Positions 15,650-24,170 of a DNA stretch of 49,051 bases are shown in pieces. Positions within the stretch are counted from its first letter, which is position 1; every line of letters starts with the position of its first letter. The stretch covers positions 1 through 49,051 of the forward strand of contig NZ_JACDUS010000017.1 of the NCBI RefSeq assembly GCF_013761005.1, in the 5' to 3' direction. The notes beneath the pieces are model-generated. The model made no database searches. It saw only the letters and a program-made list of their open reading frames with translations, and had not been told where the DNA came from. Position numbers and translations under genes: made by a program. The stretch is from Desulfosalsimonas propionicica. Its GTDB lineage: Bacteria; Desulfobacterota; Desulfobacteria; Desulfobacterales; Desulfosalsimonadaceae.

Positions 15650-16729
15650 ATGAAAAAATTATTTCTTATAATCGTCGCATGCTGTCTTTTGGTCATGACG
15701 GCATCCCGGGTCCGCGCTGAAAGAATCATAACCGATGCAGCAGGGCGGAAAGTCAAAATACCCGACAATGTCAGCCGCCTGGTGACCACGTTTAAACCCG
15801 CAACGCTGATGGTGCTGTGCCTGAAAGGGGCAGACGCCTTTGTCGGGCTTGACAACTCGTCGCGGCACGATCCCCTGGTTCTGGCCGTGGCACCGGAGAT
15901 GGCGGATCTGCCGGGCGTTGGCTCCAAATCCAGCGGAATCAATCTTGAAACCGTGCTCAGCCTGGATCCGGATCTGGTGATTCTGTCTTATCAGAAAACA
16001 GACGTTCAGATGGCCGACAGGCTCCAAAATTCCGGCTGCCCGGCCGTGGTGATTGCACCGGAAACCTTTGCGTCCATAAAGCAGACACTGATTATGGTGG
16101 CTTCGGCCATTGGAAAACCCCGGCGGGCCGATGCGGTCATCCAGGCAATGGAGCGGGTGCTGGCACGGGTCGGAAAACGGGTGCAGAATCTGGATCCGGA
16201 GGAACGCAAAACAGTATATTATGCCGGTCCTTCCGGATTTTTGTCCACATCTCCTTCCGGCATGCTCCAGGACCGGATGATTCATCTGGCCGGCGGCATC
16301 AATGCAGCCCATGCACTTCACGGCCATTTTAAACAAATTTCCCCGGAACAGCTCATGATCTGGGCTCCGGAGAGCATTGTCATCAGCCCCATGAGCCGCC
16401 TTCAGGCAAAAACATTTATAAACCGGCGGCAGTTTTCTCTTCTGCCGGCAGTCCGGGAAAATGAAATCCATGTTTTTCCTTCCAGCCTGTCGCCCTGGGA
16501 TTTTCCCTCACCCCTGTCGGTCCTGGGGGTGCTGTGGCTCGGGAACAGGCTTTATGCGGAGCAATTTGAAGACATATGCCTGATCCATGAGATCAATGAT
16601 TTTCACGAAACCCTTTTTGATCAAAGCTTCACCAAAATGGGCGGTCATCTCAATGACAAAATGAAGCGCAAAGATCCGGCGCATCCCGTCCGGAATCAGG
16701 ATGTGCCAGGCAGAAACCCGGGATCATGA
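15650..16729 (+). CDS. Periplasmic binding protein of a type II (BtuF/MolA-like) ABC importer
   Basis: Protein of 359 residues: a signal peptide (about 1-23, ending SRVRA), then the two-lobed helical-backbone binding fold (ITDAAGRKVKIPDNVSRLV, LSLDPDLVILS, VIAPETFASIKQTLIMVASAIGKPRRAD) and a long C-terminal part with SPWDFPSPLSVLGVLWL. These proteins bring iron complexes, cobalamin or, in MolA, molybdate/tungstate to the permease. ATG 15650 is chosen because the signal peptide starts there; the frame is open upstream only through the inserted element. Its stop overlaps the permease start (ATGA). Confidence 0.88.
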   Translation: MKKLFLIIVACCLLVMTASRVRAERIITDAAGRKVKIPDNVSRLVTTFKPATLMVLCLKGADAFVGLDNSSRHDPLVLAVAPEMADLPGVGSKSSGINLETVLSLDPDLVILSYQKTDVQMADRLQNSGCPAVVIAPETFASIKQTLIMVASAIGKPRRADAVIQAMERVLARVGKRVQNLDPEERKTVYYAGPSGFLSTSPSGMLQDRMIHLAGGINAAHALHGHFKQISPEQLMIWAPESIVISPMSRLQAKTFINRRQFSLLPAVRENEIHVFPSSLSPWDFPSPLSVLGVLWLGNRLYAEQFEDICLIHEINDFHETLFDQSFTKMGGHLNDKMKRKDPAHPVRNQDVPGRNPGS

Positions 16730-17733
16730 ATAATCAGAAAACAATATGGATATTGGGTTCGCTTTTGGTTCTGCTCTTTTTCCTTTCCCTGTTTAGCGGA
16801 CAGATGCACATCTCTTTTGCAGATGCTGCCGGCTGGATCCGGGACTGGATTGCGCAGGGCAGCCTTGCACCAAGCCCAAAATCACTTGTTTTTTTTGATG
16901 TGCGCCTGCCCCGCAGTTTAACTGCCGTGCTGGGCGGAACCGGGCTTGCCGTTTCCGGGGCAGTCTATCAGGGGCTGTTTCGAAATCCGCTTGTTTCTCC
17001 GGATATCCTCGGGGTTTCAGCCGGGTGCGCATTTGGTGCGGCCCTGGGATTGATTCTACCCGGCAGTCCCTTCGGGATTGTCCGCACGCTGTCTTTTGCA
17101 TTCGGCTTAAGCGCCGTGGGACTTGCCGCCGGCATTGCGAGGGCTGTGGCAGTGCGCCCGGTTCTGGTCCTGATCCTGGCAGGCCTTGTGGTCACATCCA
17201 TGTTCAATGCCCTTCTGATGGTGTTGAAATACACGGCTGACCCCTACAGCCAGCTGCCGGCCATCGTATTTTGGGTCATGGGCAGCATGCACCGATGCTC
17301 ATGGGCGGATGTGCGCCTGATGGCCCCGGTGATGCTGATGGGGCTGAGCCTGGTTCACCTGCTGCGTTTCAAACTCAATATTCTTTCCCTGGGAGAAGTC
17401 CAGGCCACCTCCCTGGGGCTGAACCCAAGGCGTTACAGGATTTTTTTCATCAGCATCAGTTCGCTGATGGTGGCCGTGATCGTCTCGGCCTGCGGCCAGA
17501 TCGGATGGATCGGCCTTGTGATTCCGCACATGGCAAGAACCTTGTCCGGCCCTGATCACCGGGTGATGATACCGGTCACTGCGCTGATGGGCGGCGCTTT
17601 TCTGCTTGCCGCCGACCTTGCCGCAAGAAGCCTGACTGCAGCCGAACTCCCGGTTAGCATACTGACAGCAATGGCAGGGGGCCCGCTTTTTGCTTATTTA
17701 CTGTATCAAAATCGGGCAAGGGGATGGATATGA
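16726..17733 (+). CDS. FecCD/BtuC-type ABC permease
   Basis: Membrane protein of 335 residues with about 10 helices, family FecCD. Typical stretches are LPRSLTAVLGGTGLAVSGAVYQGLFRNPLVSPDILGVSAG near the N-terminus, the ATPase-contact region GEVQATSLGLN, and GQIGWIGLVIPHMARTLSGPDHR. Family members move siderophores, haem, cobalamin or (MolB of Haemophilus) molybdate. It overlaps the binding-protein gene by 4 bp and the ATPase gene by 4-10 bp, so the three are made together. Confidence 0.93.
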   Translation: MNNQKTIWILGSLLVLLFFLSLFSGQMHISFADAAGWIRDWIAQGSLAPSPKSLVFFDVRLPRSLTAVLGGTGLAVSGAVYQGLFRNPLVSPDILGVSAGCAFGAALGLILPGSPFGIVRTLSFAFGLSAVGLAAGIARAVAVRPVLVLILAGLVVTSMFNALLMVLKYTADPYSQLPAIVFWVMGSMHRCSWADVRLMAPVMLMGLSLVHLLRFKLNILSLGEVQATSLGLNPRRYRIFFISISSLMVAVIVSACGQIGWIGLVIPHMARTLSGPDHRVMIPVTALMGGAFLLAADLAARSLTAAELPVSILTAMAGGPLFAYLLYQNRARGWI

Positions 17734-18512
17734 GCCTTGTTTGCACAAATATCACTTTTGCCTACAATGGCACCCGTGTCCTGCATCAGGTAAGTCTTGA
17801 TGTGCCCAAAGGAAGTTTCTGTGCCCTTCTGGGACGCAACGGATCCGGAAAAACGACCCTTCTGCACTGTTTATGCGGGATACTTCACCCGGAAAGCGAA
17901 GAAATCATGGTCGATAACAATCCGGTTCACCTTGTAAACGGCACTGCCCGGGCAAAATGCATCAGCCTGGTTCCGCAGGAATCAGATCAGATCTTTCCGT
18001 TCACCGTGCTCGACCTCGTGCTCATGGGGCGGAACCCCCACCTGAGCGGCTTTGCCATGCCGGGCGCCGAAGATGAAAAAACCGCCTGGCAGGCCCTTGA
18101 ACTGCTTGGTGCAGCCCATCTGGCAAAGCGCCGGGTAAATCAAATCTCCGGAGGTGAGCGCCAGCTGGCCACCGTGGCCCGGGCCCTTGCCCAGCAAGCG
18201 CCGGTAATGCTTTTAGACGAACCCACAAATCATTTGGATTTCCACAATCAATACCATCTATTGTATCAAATCCGCAAATTGTGCCGGGATCAGAATCTGA
18301 CCGTACTGGCCTCCATGCACAACCCCAATGCCGTTGCCGCGGTGGCCGATCGGGTCGTTCTTCTTGAAGCCGGGCATGCAGTCGCTCAGGGAGACGCGGA
18401 ATCTGTTCTCACGCAAAAACAGCTCAGCCGGCTTTACGGCATGCCGCTTGTGGAATCAAGGCTGACCGGAGGACAAAAACATTTTATGCCGGTCATGGAA
18501 TTTCGCCGATGA
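17730..18512 (+). CDS. ABC importer ATPase (FepC/MolC-like)
   Basis: Cytoplasmic ATP-hydrolysing subunit of 260 residues. Walker A is GRNGSGKTT (35-43), the Q-loop lies near VPQESDQI, the signature is ISGGERQ, Walker B is VMLLDEPTNHLD, and a switch His lies in ASMHNPNAV. ATG 17730 gives an ATGA overlap with the permease stop and has AAGGGG before it; an in-frame ATG six bases earlier (17724) is also possible. It pairs with the FecCD permease. Its stop overlaps the next gene by 4 bp. Confidence 0.92.
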   Translation: MSLVCTNITFAYNGTRVLHQVSLDVPKGSFCALLGRNGSGKTTLLHCLCGILHPESEEIMVDNNPVHLVNGTARAKCISLVPQESDQIFPFTVLDLVLMGRNPHLSGFAMPGAEDEKTAWQALELLGAAHLAKRRVNQISGGERQLATVARALAQQAPVMLLDEPTNHLDFHNQYHLLYQIRKLCRDQNLTVLASMHNPNAVAAVADRVVLLEAGHAVAQGDAESVLTQKQLSRLYGMPLVESRLTGGQKHFMPVMEFRR

Positions 18513-19018
18513 TATTGCTGACAGGCGACAGGCATTCAGGCAAAACCGGTTTTATTCTGGAGCTGGCCAGGCAAACCCGGTGCCGCGGACGACAGGTTGC
18601 AGGCATTGCATGCCCCGGTCTCTGGAAAAACAACATGCGTAGCGGTTTTGAACTCCTTGAGCTGGATACAGGCCGCAGGCATCTTCTTTCCATGCGGGTG
18701 CCGGGATTGCGGCCCATCCCCTACATGTTTGATGCCCTGAGCATGGAAAAAGGGAAAAACGCCCTGTCAATCCGCAGGTGCTGCGGAGCGGACCTTATCA
18801 TCGTGGACGAAGTCGGCCCCCTGGAACTCAAAGGCCAGGGGTGGGCGTCCTGCCTGCACAGTCTGCTGCAGCTTTCCGCACCGCTACAGGTATGGGTGGT
18901 CCGGCAGCCCCTTGCAAAACAGGTTCAGACCCATTTTTGTTTCAGGGCGGAAGTTGCAGATATCAGTCAGCAAAATTGCATATCCGGCCTGCTGGAAAAG
19001 ATTTTGCAGCCGAACTGA
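18509..19018 (+). CDS. Small P-loop NTPase (THEP1/DUF2478-like)
   Basis: Protein of 169 residues with Walker A GDRHSGKT at the very N-terminus and a Walker-B-like strand ADLIIVDEVGPLELKGQGW, the pattern of the THEP1 nucleoside-triphosphatase/DUF2478 group. It is translationally coupled (ATGA) to the ABC ATPase and is last in the operon, suggesting a role in handling the imported metal or its cofactor, though the reaction is unknown. It lacks the ABC signature, so it is not a second transporter ATPase. The middle has several Cys residues (CPGLW, RRCCGAD) that might bind metal. Confidence 0.8.
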   Translation: MILLTGDRHSGKTGFILELARQTRCRGRQVAGIACPGLWKNNMRSGFELLELDTGRRHLLSMRVPGLRPIPYMFDALSMEKGKNALSIRRCCGADLIIVDEVGPLELKGQGWASCLHSLLQLSAPLQVWVVRQPLAKQVQTHFCFRAEVADISQQNCISGLLEKILQPN

Positions 19019-19097
19019 TTGCCTGGTTTGCAACCAGCAGCGTGTGCGAACCGGAAACATCCGAATGCTTGCACCCATGAGCCATGGAGGCATACAC

Positions 19098-19268
19098 GTG
19101 ATCCTGCGCGGATTTGAATACGGGCCGGAAGGAATCACAGCCCGGATCCGAATTGTAAAATCCTTTCTTCACACACCATTTACCATTGCCTATGCCATGC
19201 TGATCATCAGCATGCTCACATGGGTTCTGCTGAAAATCCGCCATGCACCGGGCGAGCTGCCTGCTTGA
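19098..19268 (+). CDS. Possible 56-residue single-helix membrane protein
   Basis: A short reading frame starting with GTG at 19098; GGAGG lies 7 bases before it. It encodes a basic head (RGFEYGPEGITARIRIVKSF) and one clear membrane helix (TIAYAMLIISMLTWVLL), ending in a charged tail. It follows the NTPase gene by 79 bp on the same strand and could be the last gene of the metal-uptake operon. No family is recognised. Small size and a GTG start leave it uncertain. Confidence 0.45.
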   Translation: MILRGFEYGPEGITARIRIVKSFLHTPFTIAYAMLIISMLTWVLLKIRHAPGELPA

Positions 19269-19600
19269 AAACACATTGGTTGAAAAAATCCGATCCGTAT
19301 CCATGCAGCAAATGTGTCCCTGATAGATTGCAATGCCGGGGGTCTCGAATTGCCCGGCAAATTCCGAAATTGTCCGGCCGGTTGCGGCCCCGCAGGGCTT
19401 TCCGGCCCCGGGATCCAAAGGCCTCATAAAATTATTCGGATGCCAGCTGAAAAATTGTCTTGACTGTTGGGACCGCCATGGGACAAATTTCAAAAATGCG
19501 CAACCACTGTTGCTTTCACAACCCAAAAGGCAACGGTTTTTGCAAAAATTTCTGCATATGGAAATGTGCATCATTCAATGCACAATACAGGACGGAGCTT
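19269..19600 (+). other. Intergenic region before the PilZ gene
   Basis: About 330 bp with a GC-rich stretch (19370-19415) and no recognisable gene. The PilZ frame is open upstream to 19460 and would encode a Cys-rich head (CCFHNPKG...FCKNFCIWKC), so an upstream start cannot be ruled out. I see no riboswitch and no strong promoter. Confidence 0.4.
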
Positions 19601-21484
19601 ATGAGCAAAAAGCATGTTCAGGACAGCATCAATGAAAAACGGAGGTATCCCCGAATCAATACCTCAAGTTTTATAGAATATACTTTGTTTGATGAAAAGG
19701 AAAACAAGCTCGACCGCGGGGAGGGGCGAAAACTAAATCTGAGTCAGGGCGGGGCCCTTTTGGAGAGCCAAAAACCCCTTCTGGGTTCATATGTTGTCCT
19801 TATCATACCTGTCTTAAAAAAAAACAATCTGCAAATAAAAGGCCGGATCGTATATACCCGCAAGCCCGATAATTCCAGTTTTTACCTTACCGGGATAGAG
19901 TTTATCGAGGCCGAAGATGAGCAGATAAATGACCTTATTGCCTTTGTAAAAGCCTACAACTCCTGCACAAAAGTCATGGTCATCGACGATGACCCAACAA
20001 CGCGCTTCTTTCTGGAAAATATTTTGCGAAAGCGTGAGTTTCAAACATGGCAGGCCGAAAACGGAAGGGTTGCGCTGAATGAAATCAGCATCGCACAGCC
20101 CGACCTCATCATCTCTGATGTCATAATGCCGGAAATGGGCGGGTTTGAGCTTTGTGCAAAACTGCGCGAATCACCGGACACCGCTGACATTCCATTTATC
20201 TTCCTTTCGGTAAAAGACGACCCTGTGGATCAGCTTAAAGGCTTGCGCATGGGGGCGGACGAATACATAGTGAAGCCGTTTAAACCTGCCGATATTTTGC
20301 AGGCCATTAACAAGGTAATGGAAAAGACCGCCAGGCTGCGGGGTTTGCAGGCGGATGTGGATATCGAGGGAAGTCTTGCCCGGATCGGCTTGATCGAGGT
20401 GATCCAGATGATTGAATTCAATGAAAAAACCGGAACACTTTTTTTGCTGTCTCCTTCCGGCGGGGTCAACGGAGCCGTCTATATCAAGGAGGGGCAGGTG
20501 ATCAACGCGGTCTCCGGAGACCTTGACGGCAAAGAGGCCTTTTACGACCTTGCGGCCCAGTCCGATGGATTTTTCAAATTCAATATCCACGACACGATCC
20601 CGAGCCAAAAAATCCGGCAAAAAAATATGAATCTTCTGATGGAGGCTTCCCGCCTGCTCGATGAGGCGGCTGACCTTCGGCCCCTGGTCAGTTCAATGGA
20701 GGTCCGGCTTACCCTGCAGACATCCGCGGTTCCCGGCCATGTCGTGGAGCGGATTTCAGCTGAAACACTTCGCAGCATAATGAATCTGATCAGAAGCGGC
20801 CAAACCATTAATGAAATTCCAGGCAGTGCCGGCATCAGCCGGGTACGGGCAGCGGCCGCGATAGCCGACCTGATCAACTGCGGAATCGTCACCGAGCAAA
20901 AGGCCGGCCAAAAGGCGGAACTGGAAATTTTACCGGAAAGTCCCGGATCGCCGCGGGAAGATGATCGTGTAAAAGGAAAACTCATTGACCGGCTGAAACA
21001 CATGGAAAAAAATTCATTTACCGGCACGATCAGCATTCGGGGGCGTTCAAAGCCAGCTTGGATCTATATTGAGGACGGAAGGATTGCAAACGCCGGTTTC
21101 GGACAAGCAACCGGCAAAAAGGCGCTTTTTCGGATTTTCTCCGAGCATGGCGGTTCATACAGTGAAACCCAGGGCCCGCTTGAAATCAACAGGCGCATTG
21201 ATGCCCCCCTCCCGGATCTAATCCAGGAGGCCGAGGCCGAAATTGTATGGCGGCGAAACCTGAAAACCGATCTTTCCGCCATCAGTGTTCTTATTTCCGG
21301 CAACAGCCTGGATGCGCAAAAAGAGATTCACAAGGATCCCTCTAAATTCCGGCTGCTAAAGGCAATCCGCAGCAATTCCGTCCTGAAAGATATCATTGAT
21401 TCCAGTTTCCTGCCGGATCTGGAAACCTGCCGCCTGATAGACGAGTGGCGCAAAAATGGCATTGTCGTGTTTAAACGCTTGTAA
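19601..21484 (+). CDS. PilZ - response regulator - double DUF4388 (PATAN) protein
   Basis: Cytosolic signalling protein of 627 residues. A PilZ domain (about 10-118) keeps both c-di-GMP motifs, RRYPR and NLSQGG. A receiver domain follows (about 123-240) with phospho-acceptor Asp173 in DLIISDVIMPEMGG and Lys in YIVKPF. Then come a first DUF4388 domain (about 255-350), a linker with a winged-helix-like segment, and a second DUF4388-like domain. The protein should thus join c-di-GMP binding with phosphorylation, perhaps to control motility or surface behaviour. ATG 19601 has GGAG seven bases upstream. The diguanylate cyclase at 1630 is a possible ligand source. It converges with gatB. Confidence 0.88.
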   Translation: MSKKHVQDSINEKRRYPRINTSSFIEYTLFDEKENKLDRGEGRKLNLSQGGALLESQKPLLGSYVVLIIPVLKKNNLQIKGRIVYTRKPDNSSFYLTGIEFIEAEDEQINDLIAFVKAYNSCTKVMVIDDDPTTRFFLENILRKREFQTWQAENGRVALNEISIAQPDLIISDVIMPEMGGFELCAKLRESPDTADIPFIFLSVKDDPVDQLKGLRMGADEYIVKPFKPADILQAINKVMEKTARLRGLQADVDIEGSLARIGLIEVIQMIEFNEKTGTLFLLSPSGGVNGAVYIKEGQVINAVSGDLDGKEAFYDLAAQSDGFFKFNIHDTIPSQKIRQKNMNLLMEASRLLDEAADLRPLVSSMEVRLTLQTSAVPGHVVERISAETLRSIMNLIRSGQTINEIPGSAGISRVRAAAAIADLINCGIVTEQKAGQKAELEILPESPGSPREDDRVKGKLIDRLKHMEKNSFTGTISIRGRSKPAWIYIEDGRIANAGFGQATGKKALFRIFSEHGGSYSETQGPLEINRRIDAPLPDLIQEAEAEIVWRRNLKTDLSAISVLISGNSLDAQKEIHKDPSKFRLLKAIRSNSVLKDIIDSSFLPDLETCRLIDEWRKNGIVVFKRL

Positions 21485-21520
21485 ATCTGATAGCCAGGGG
21501 CAAGAAAGCCCATGACCCGA

Positions 21521-22957
21521 TCAATTCGTCCCCAGCTTTTTTGCCAGCAATTTCTGGACGATTTTCGGGTTGGCCTTGCCGGCCGAGGCCTGCATGACCT
21601 GGCCGACAAGAAAACCCAGGGCCTTTTTCTGACCGCCCCGGACCTTGGCGACCGCATCGGGCTGCTCTTCCAGCACCTTGTCAATCAGGGAGTCAAGTTC
21701 ATCGGAATCCGAGACCTGGGCAAAGCCCCGGGCGGAAACAATGGCTTCCGGGGATTCATCGCTGTCAAACATATGCGTTAAGACCTCGCGCGCTGCCTTG
21801 GCATTGATCTCATCTTTTGACAGCATCCTGAGCAGTCCGGCAAGCCGGGCCGGGGTCACCGGCGTTTGCCCCGGTTCCTGCCCCCGTTGCCTGGCCGCCG
21901 GCATCAGCTGGGTGGTGAGCCAGTGCATGGCCGTGCGCGCGGCAGCGCCTTGTTCAATCAGCGCCTCAAAATAAACAGCCACCTCCGGATCTGAAGTCAA
22001 AAACACCGCTTCCTCGCTGGTGAGCCCGTGTTGGGCGACAAAGCGTTCGGCCCGGGCCGCAGGCATTTCCGGAAGGCGCTGCCGCAACGCTTCGATATAT
22101 TCGGGCGTCAGCTCGATGGCCGGCACCTTGGGGTCAGGCACGCAGGGACCCTCGAACTTGGCGCGCATCATCACCGTGGCCTTCTTTTCCGGATCCCAAA
22201 GCCGGGTATGAAGCACCACGGCCTCTCCCGCGTTCACGGCCGCACCCTGGCGGTCAACCTCGAATGCGATGGCATCGCCAACGTGGCGGATGGAGTTCAT
22301 GTTCTTGACCTCCACTTTGGTGTTCATCTGTTCGGTCCCCCGGGGACGAACGGAGATGTTGGCATCCACTCGCATGGTGCCGTTTTCCATGCTGCATTCA
22401 GACGAACCGACATACCGCACCTGCGTACGCAGGGCCTTTAAAAATTCCATGGCATCGTGGGGGGATCGAAAATCCGGCTCGGTAACGATTTCCACCAGCG
22501 GCGCACCGGCCCGGTTGAAATCGACCAGGCTGATGGGCAGGCGCCCTTCCATTTCATGCACCAGCCGGGCCACATCTTCTTCCATGTGGATATGATGAAT
22601 GCGCAGCCGTTTGGGCTTGCCGTTTTTATCCGTGATATCAATGCCTCCGCCGCGCGAGAGGGGAAGGTGGGCCTGGGAAAGCTGATAGCCCTTGGGCAGG
22701 TCCGGGTAATAGTAAACCTTCTGGTCAAAAGCGCTTACCGGCTGGAGTTCACCTCCCAGCCCAAGGCAGATCAGTGCTGCTTTTTCAAGGGCATCCCTGC
22801 TCAGCCTGGGAGGAACGGCGCCCGGAAACCACAGGCAGGTCGGACAGGTATTTGCGTTGGGTTCGTCGCCGGGACGGTTGGGGCAGTCGCAGAACAGTTT
22901 GGTGGCGCAATTGAGCTCGACATGAATTTCCAATCCAATGATGGCTTCAAATTCCAT
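21521..22957 (-). CDS. gatB: Asp-tRNA(Asn)/Glu-tRNA(Gln) amidotransferase subunit B
   Basis: Protein of 478 residues, full family length. The N-terminal cradle domain starts EAIIGLEIHVELNCATKLFCDC, with the family motifs GYQLSQAHLPLSRGG, DFNRAGAPLVEIVTEPD and GTMRVDANISVRP. A helical region and the C-terminal YqeY-like tail that grips the tRNA follow. GatB activates the misacylated tRNA carboxylate with ATP and amidates it with ammonia normally delivered from GatA. It overlaps the gatA-like stop by one base (TAATG). All catalytic-domain features look intact, in sharp contrast to its GatA partner. Confidence 0.95.
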   Translation of the reverse strand: MEFEAIIGLEIHVELNCATKLFCDCPNRPGDEPNANTCPTCLWFPGAVPPRLSRDALEKAALICLGLGGELQPVSAFDQKVYYYPDLPKGYQLSQAHLPLSRGGGIDITDKNGKPKRLRIHHIHMEEDVARLVHEMEGRLPISLVDFNRAGAPLVEIVTEPDFRSPHDAMEFLKALRTQVRYVGSSECSMENGTMRVDANISVRPRGTEQMNTKVEVKNMNSIRHVGDAIAFEVDRQGAAVNAGEAVVLHTRLWDPEKKATVMMRAKFEGPCVPDPKVPAIELTPEYIEALRQRLPEMPAARAERFVAQHGLTSEEAVFLTSDPEVAVYFEALIEQGAAARTAMHWLTTQLMPAARQRGQEPGQTPVTPARLAGLLRMLSKDEINAKAAREVLTHMFDSDESPEAIVSARGFAQVSDSDELDSLIDKVLEEQPDAVAKVRGGQKKALGFLVGQVMQASAGKANPKIVQKLLAKKLGTN

Positions 22958-24159
22958 TACCCGTTTCCTCCCTGCCGCAGATTCACAAGATGTTCGCCCA
23001 GCGCAAGCACCCGCGCATCACTGAATCTCGGCCCTGTCAGCTGGAACCCCGAAGCACTCGTCCCGGATGCCGGCGGCAGGTAAAGCGCGGGTTGACCCGT
23101 GACATTGGCAAAAAGTGTAGCGGCGAACTGTTCATAGATATCGCCAAGAAAATCCCCTGGATCGGAATTGCCGGCAGCGGCGGCCGGAAATATGAAAAAA
23201 TCCGCCTGCCCGGAAAGCTTTTGCATGTCCGCGATCAGGCGCGTCCGGATACGGCAGGCGTCTTCATAGGCCTCAAAGCGTTCAAACTGGAAATAGGCCC
23301 CCTGAAACAAATAGCTTTTGACCAGGGTGCCGAATGCCGCGCCCCGGGATCGTAAAAACATCTCATTCCAGTTTTTGGCCCCGGGTACGCGCCGGCCGTA
23401 ACGCACCGAATCATAGCGCCCGGCACACGAAGACGCCTCCACGGAGCCGACGATATTGTGCACCAGGGGAAAAAGTCCCATATCCGGCAGGGAAAATTCC
23501 CGGACGGAAAAACCGGCCTGCTTGAATTCATCCACTGCCGCCTCAAACGCATTTTTGCAATCCCCCGGAAGCCCGCTGACCGCTTCTGGAATTATACCGA
23601 TGCGTGTTTTTCCCGGCTCGATTGCCCGGGCGGAAAAATCCGGGGCCGGCTCATCGGAAAGCGAAAAATCCAGGGGATCAGGGCCTGCGATAGTGCCCAA
23701 AATCTCCCGAATCCGGCCGGGATCGCGACAAAGCAGTCCCCAGCATTCCATGGACGGGATCAGGCCGACCAGACCGATACTTGAAACCATGCCGTAACTC
23801 GGCTTGAAACCGCAGACACCTGCGCGCGCGGCAGCCAGTCGGCTTTCTCCCATCAGGTCCAGGACCATTTCCGCATCCGCGGCGTTTTCTTTCAAGGCTT
23901 CCCCCGCCCGGCTCCCGTCAAGGCTGAATCCGAATTCGCTCATCCGGGTCGAGCCGCAAAGCAGGGCCCCGGCTTCACGGAGCCGCCCGATAACGGCGGC
24001 GTCATCCAGTGCAGTAAAATTGGCCAGGGCGTTGGAACCGGCGTCCGTGGGCCAGCCTTTCACCAAAACATTGGGCTGAATGGCCATATTTAACCCCTGC
24101 AAAGGGCCGCTGCCGGTGCCGGCGGCATCCGGGTCGCGATAAAAAAATATCGATTCCAT
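22957..24159 (-). CDS. gatA: GatA-like amidase homologue lacking the catalytic triad
   Basis: A 400-residue relative of GatA (usual length about 485). The N-terminal 50 or so residues are missing. The motif carrying the catalytic Lys (GIPxxIKDN) reads GLNMAIQPN, with Gln28 in place of Lys. The GGSSGGS...GSDTGGS segment that holds the cis-Ser and the nucleophile Ser is replaced by a shorter stretch (about 87-112) with neither. Framework elements remain: AALLCGSTRMSEFG-type strand, CGFKPSYGMVSSIGLVGLIPS, SSCAGRYDSVRYGRR. The frame is intact over 400 codons, so it is a maintained pseudo-enzyme, not a decayed gene. It cannot act as a glutaminase. It sits between the AspRS-GatC gene (11-bp gap) and gatB (1-bp overlap), so a structural role in a GatCAB-like complex is likely. 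Confidence 0.85.
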   Translation of the reverse strand: MESIFFYRDPDAAGTGSGPLQGLNMAIQPNVLVKGWPTDAGSNALANFTALDDAAVIGRLREAGALLCGSTRMSEFGFSLDGSRAGEALKENAADAEMVLDLMGESRLAAARAGVCGFKPSYGMVSSIGLVGLIPSMECWGLLCRDPGRIREILGTIAGPDPLDFSLSDEPAPDFSARAIEPGKTRIGIIPEAVSGLPGDCKNAFEAAVDEFKQAGFSVREFSLPDMGLFPLVHNIVGSVEASSCAGRYDSVRYGRRVPGAKNWNEMFLRSRGAAFGTLVKSYLFQGAYFQFERFEAYEDACRIRTRLIADMQKLSGQADFFIFPAAAAGNSDPGDFLGDIYEQFAATLFANVTGQPALYLPPASGTSASGFQLTGPRFSDARVLALGEHLVNLRQGGNG

Positions 24160-24170
24160 ATGTTTCTTTC

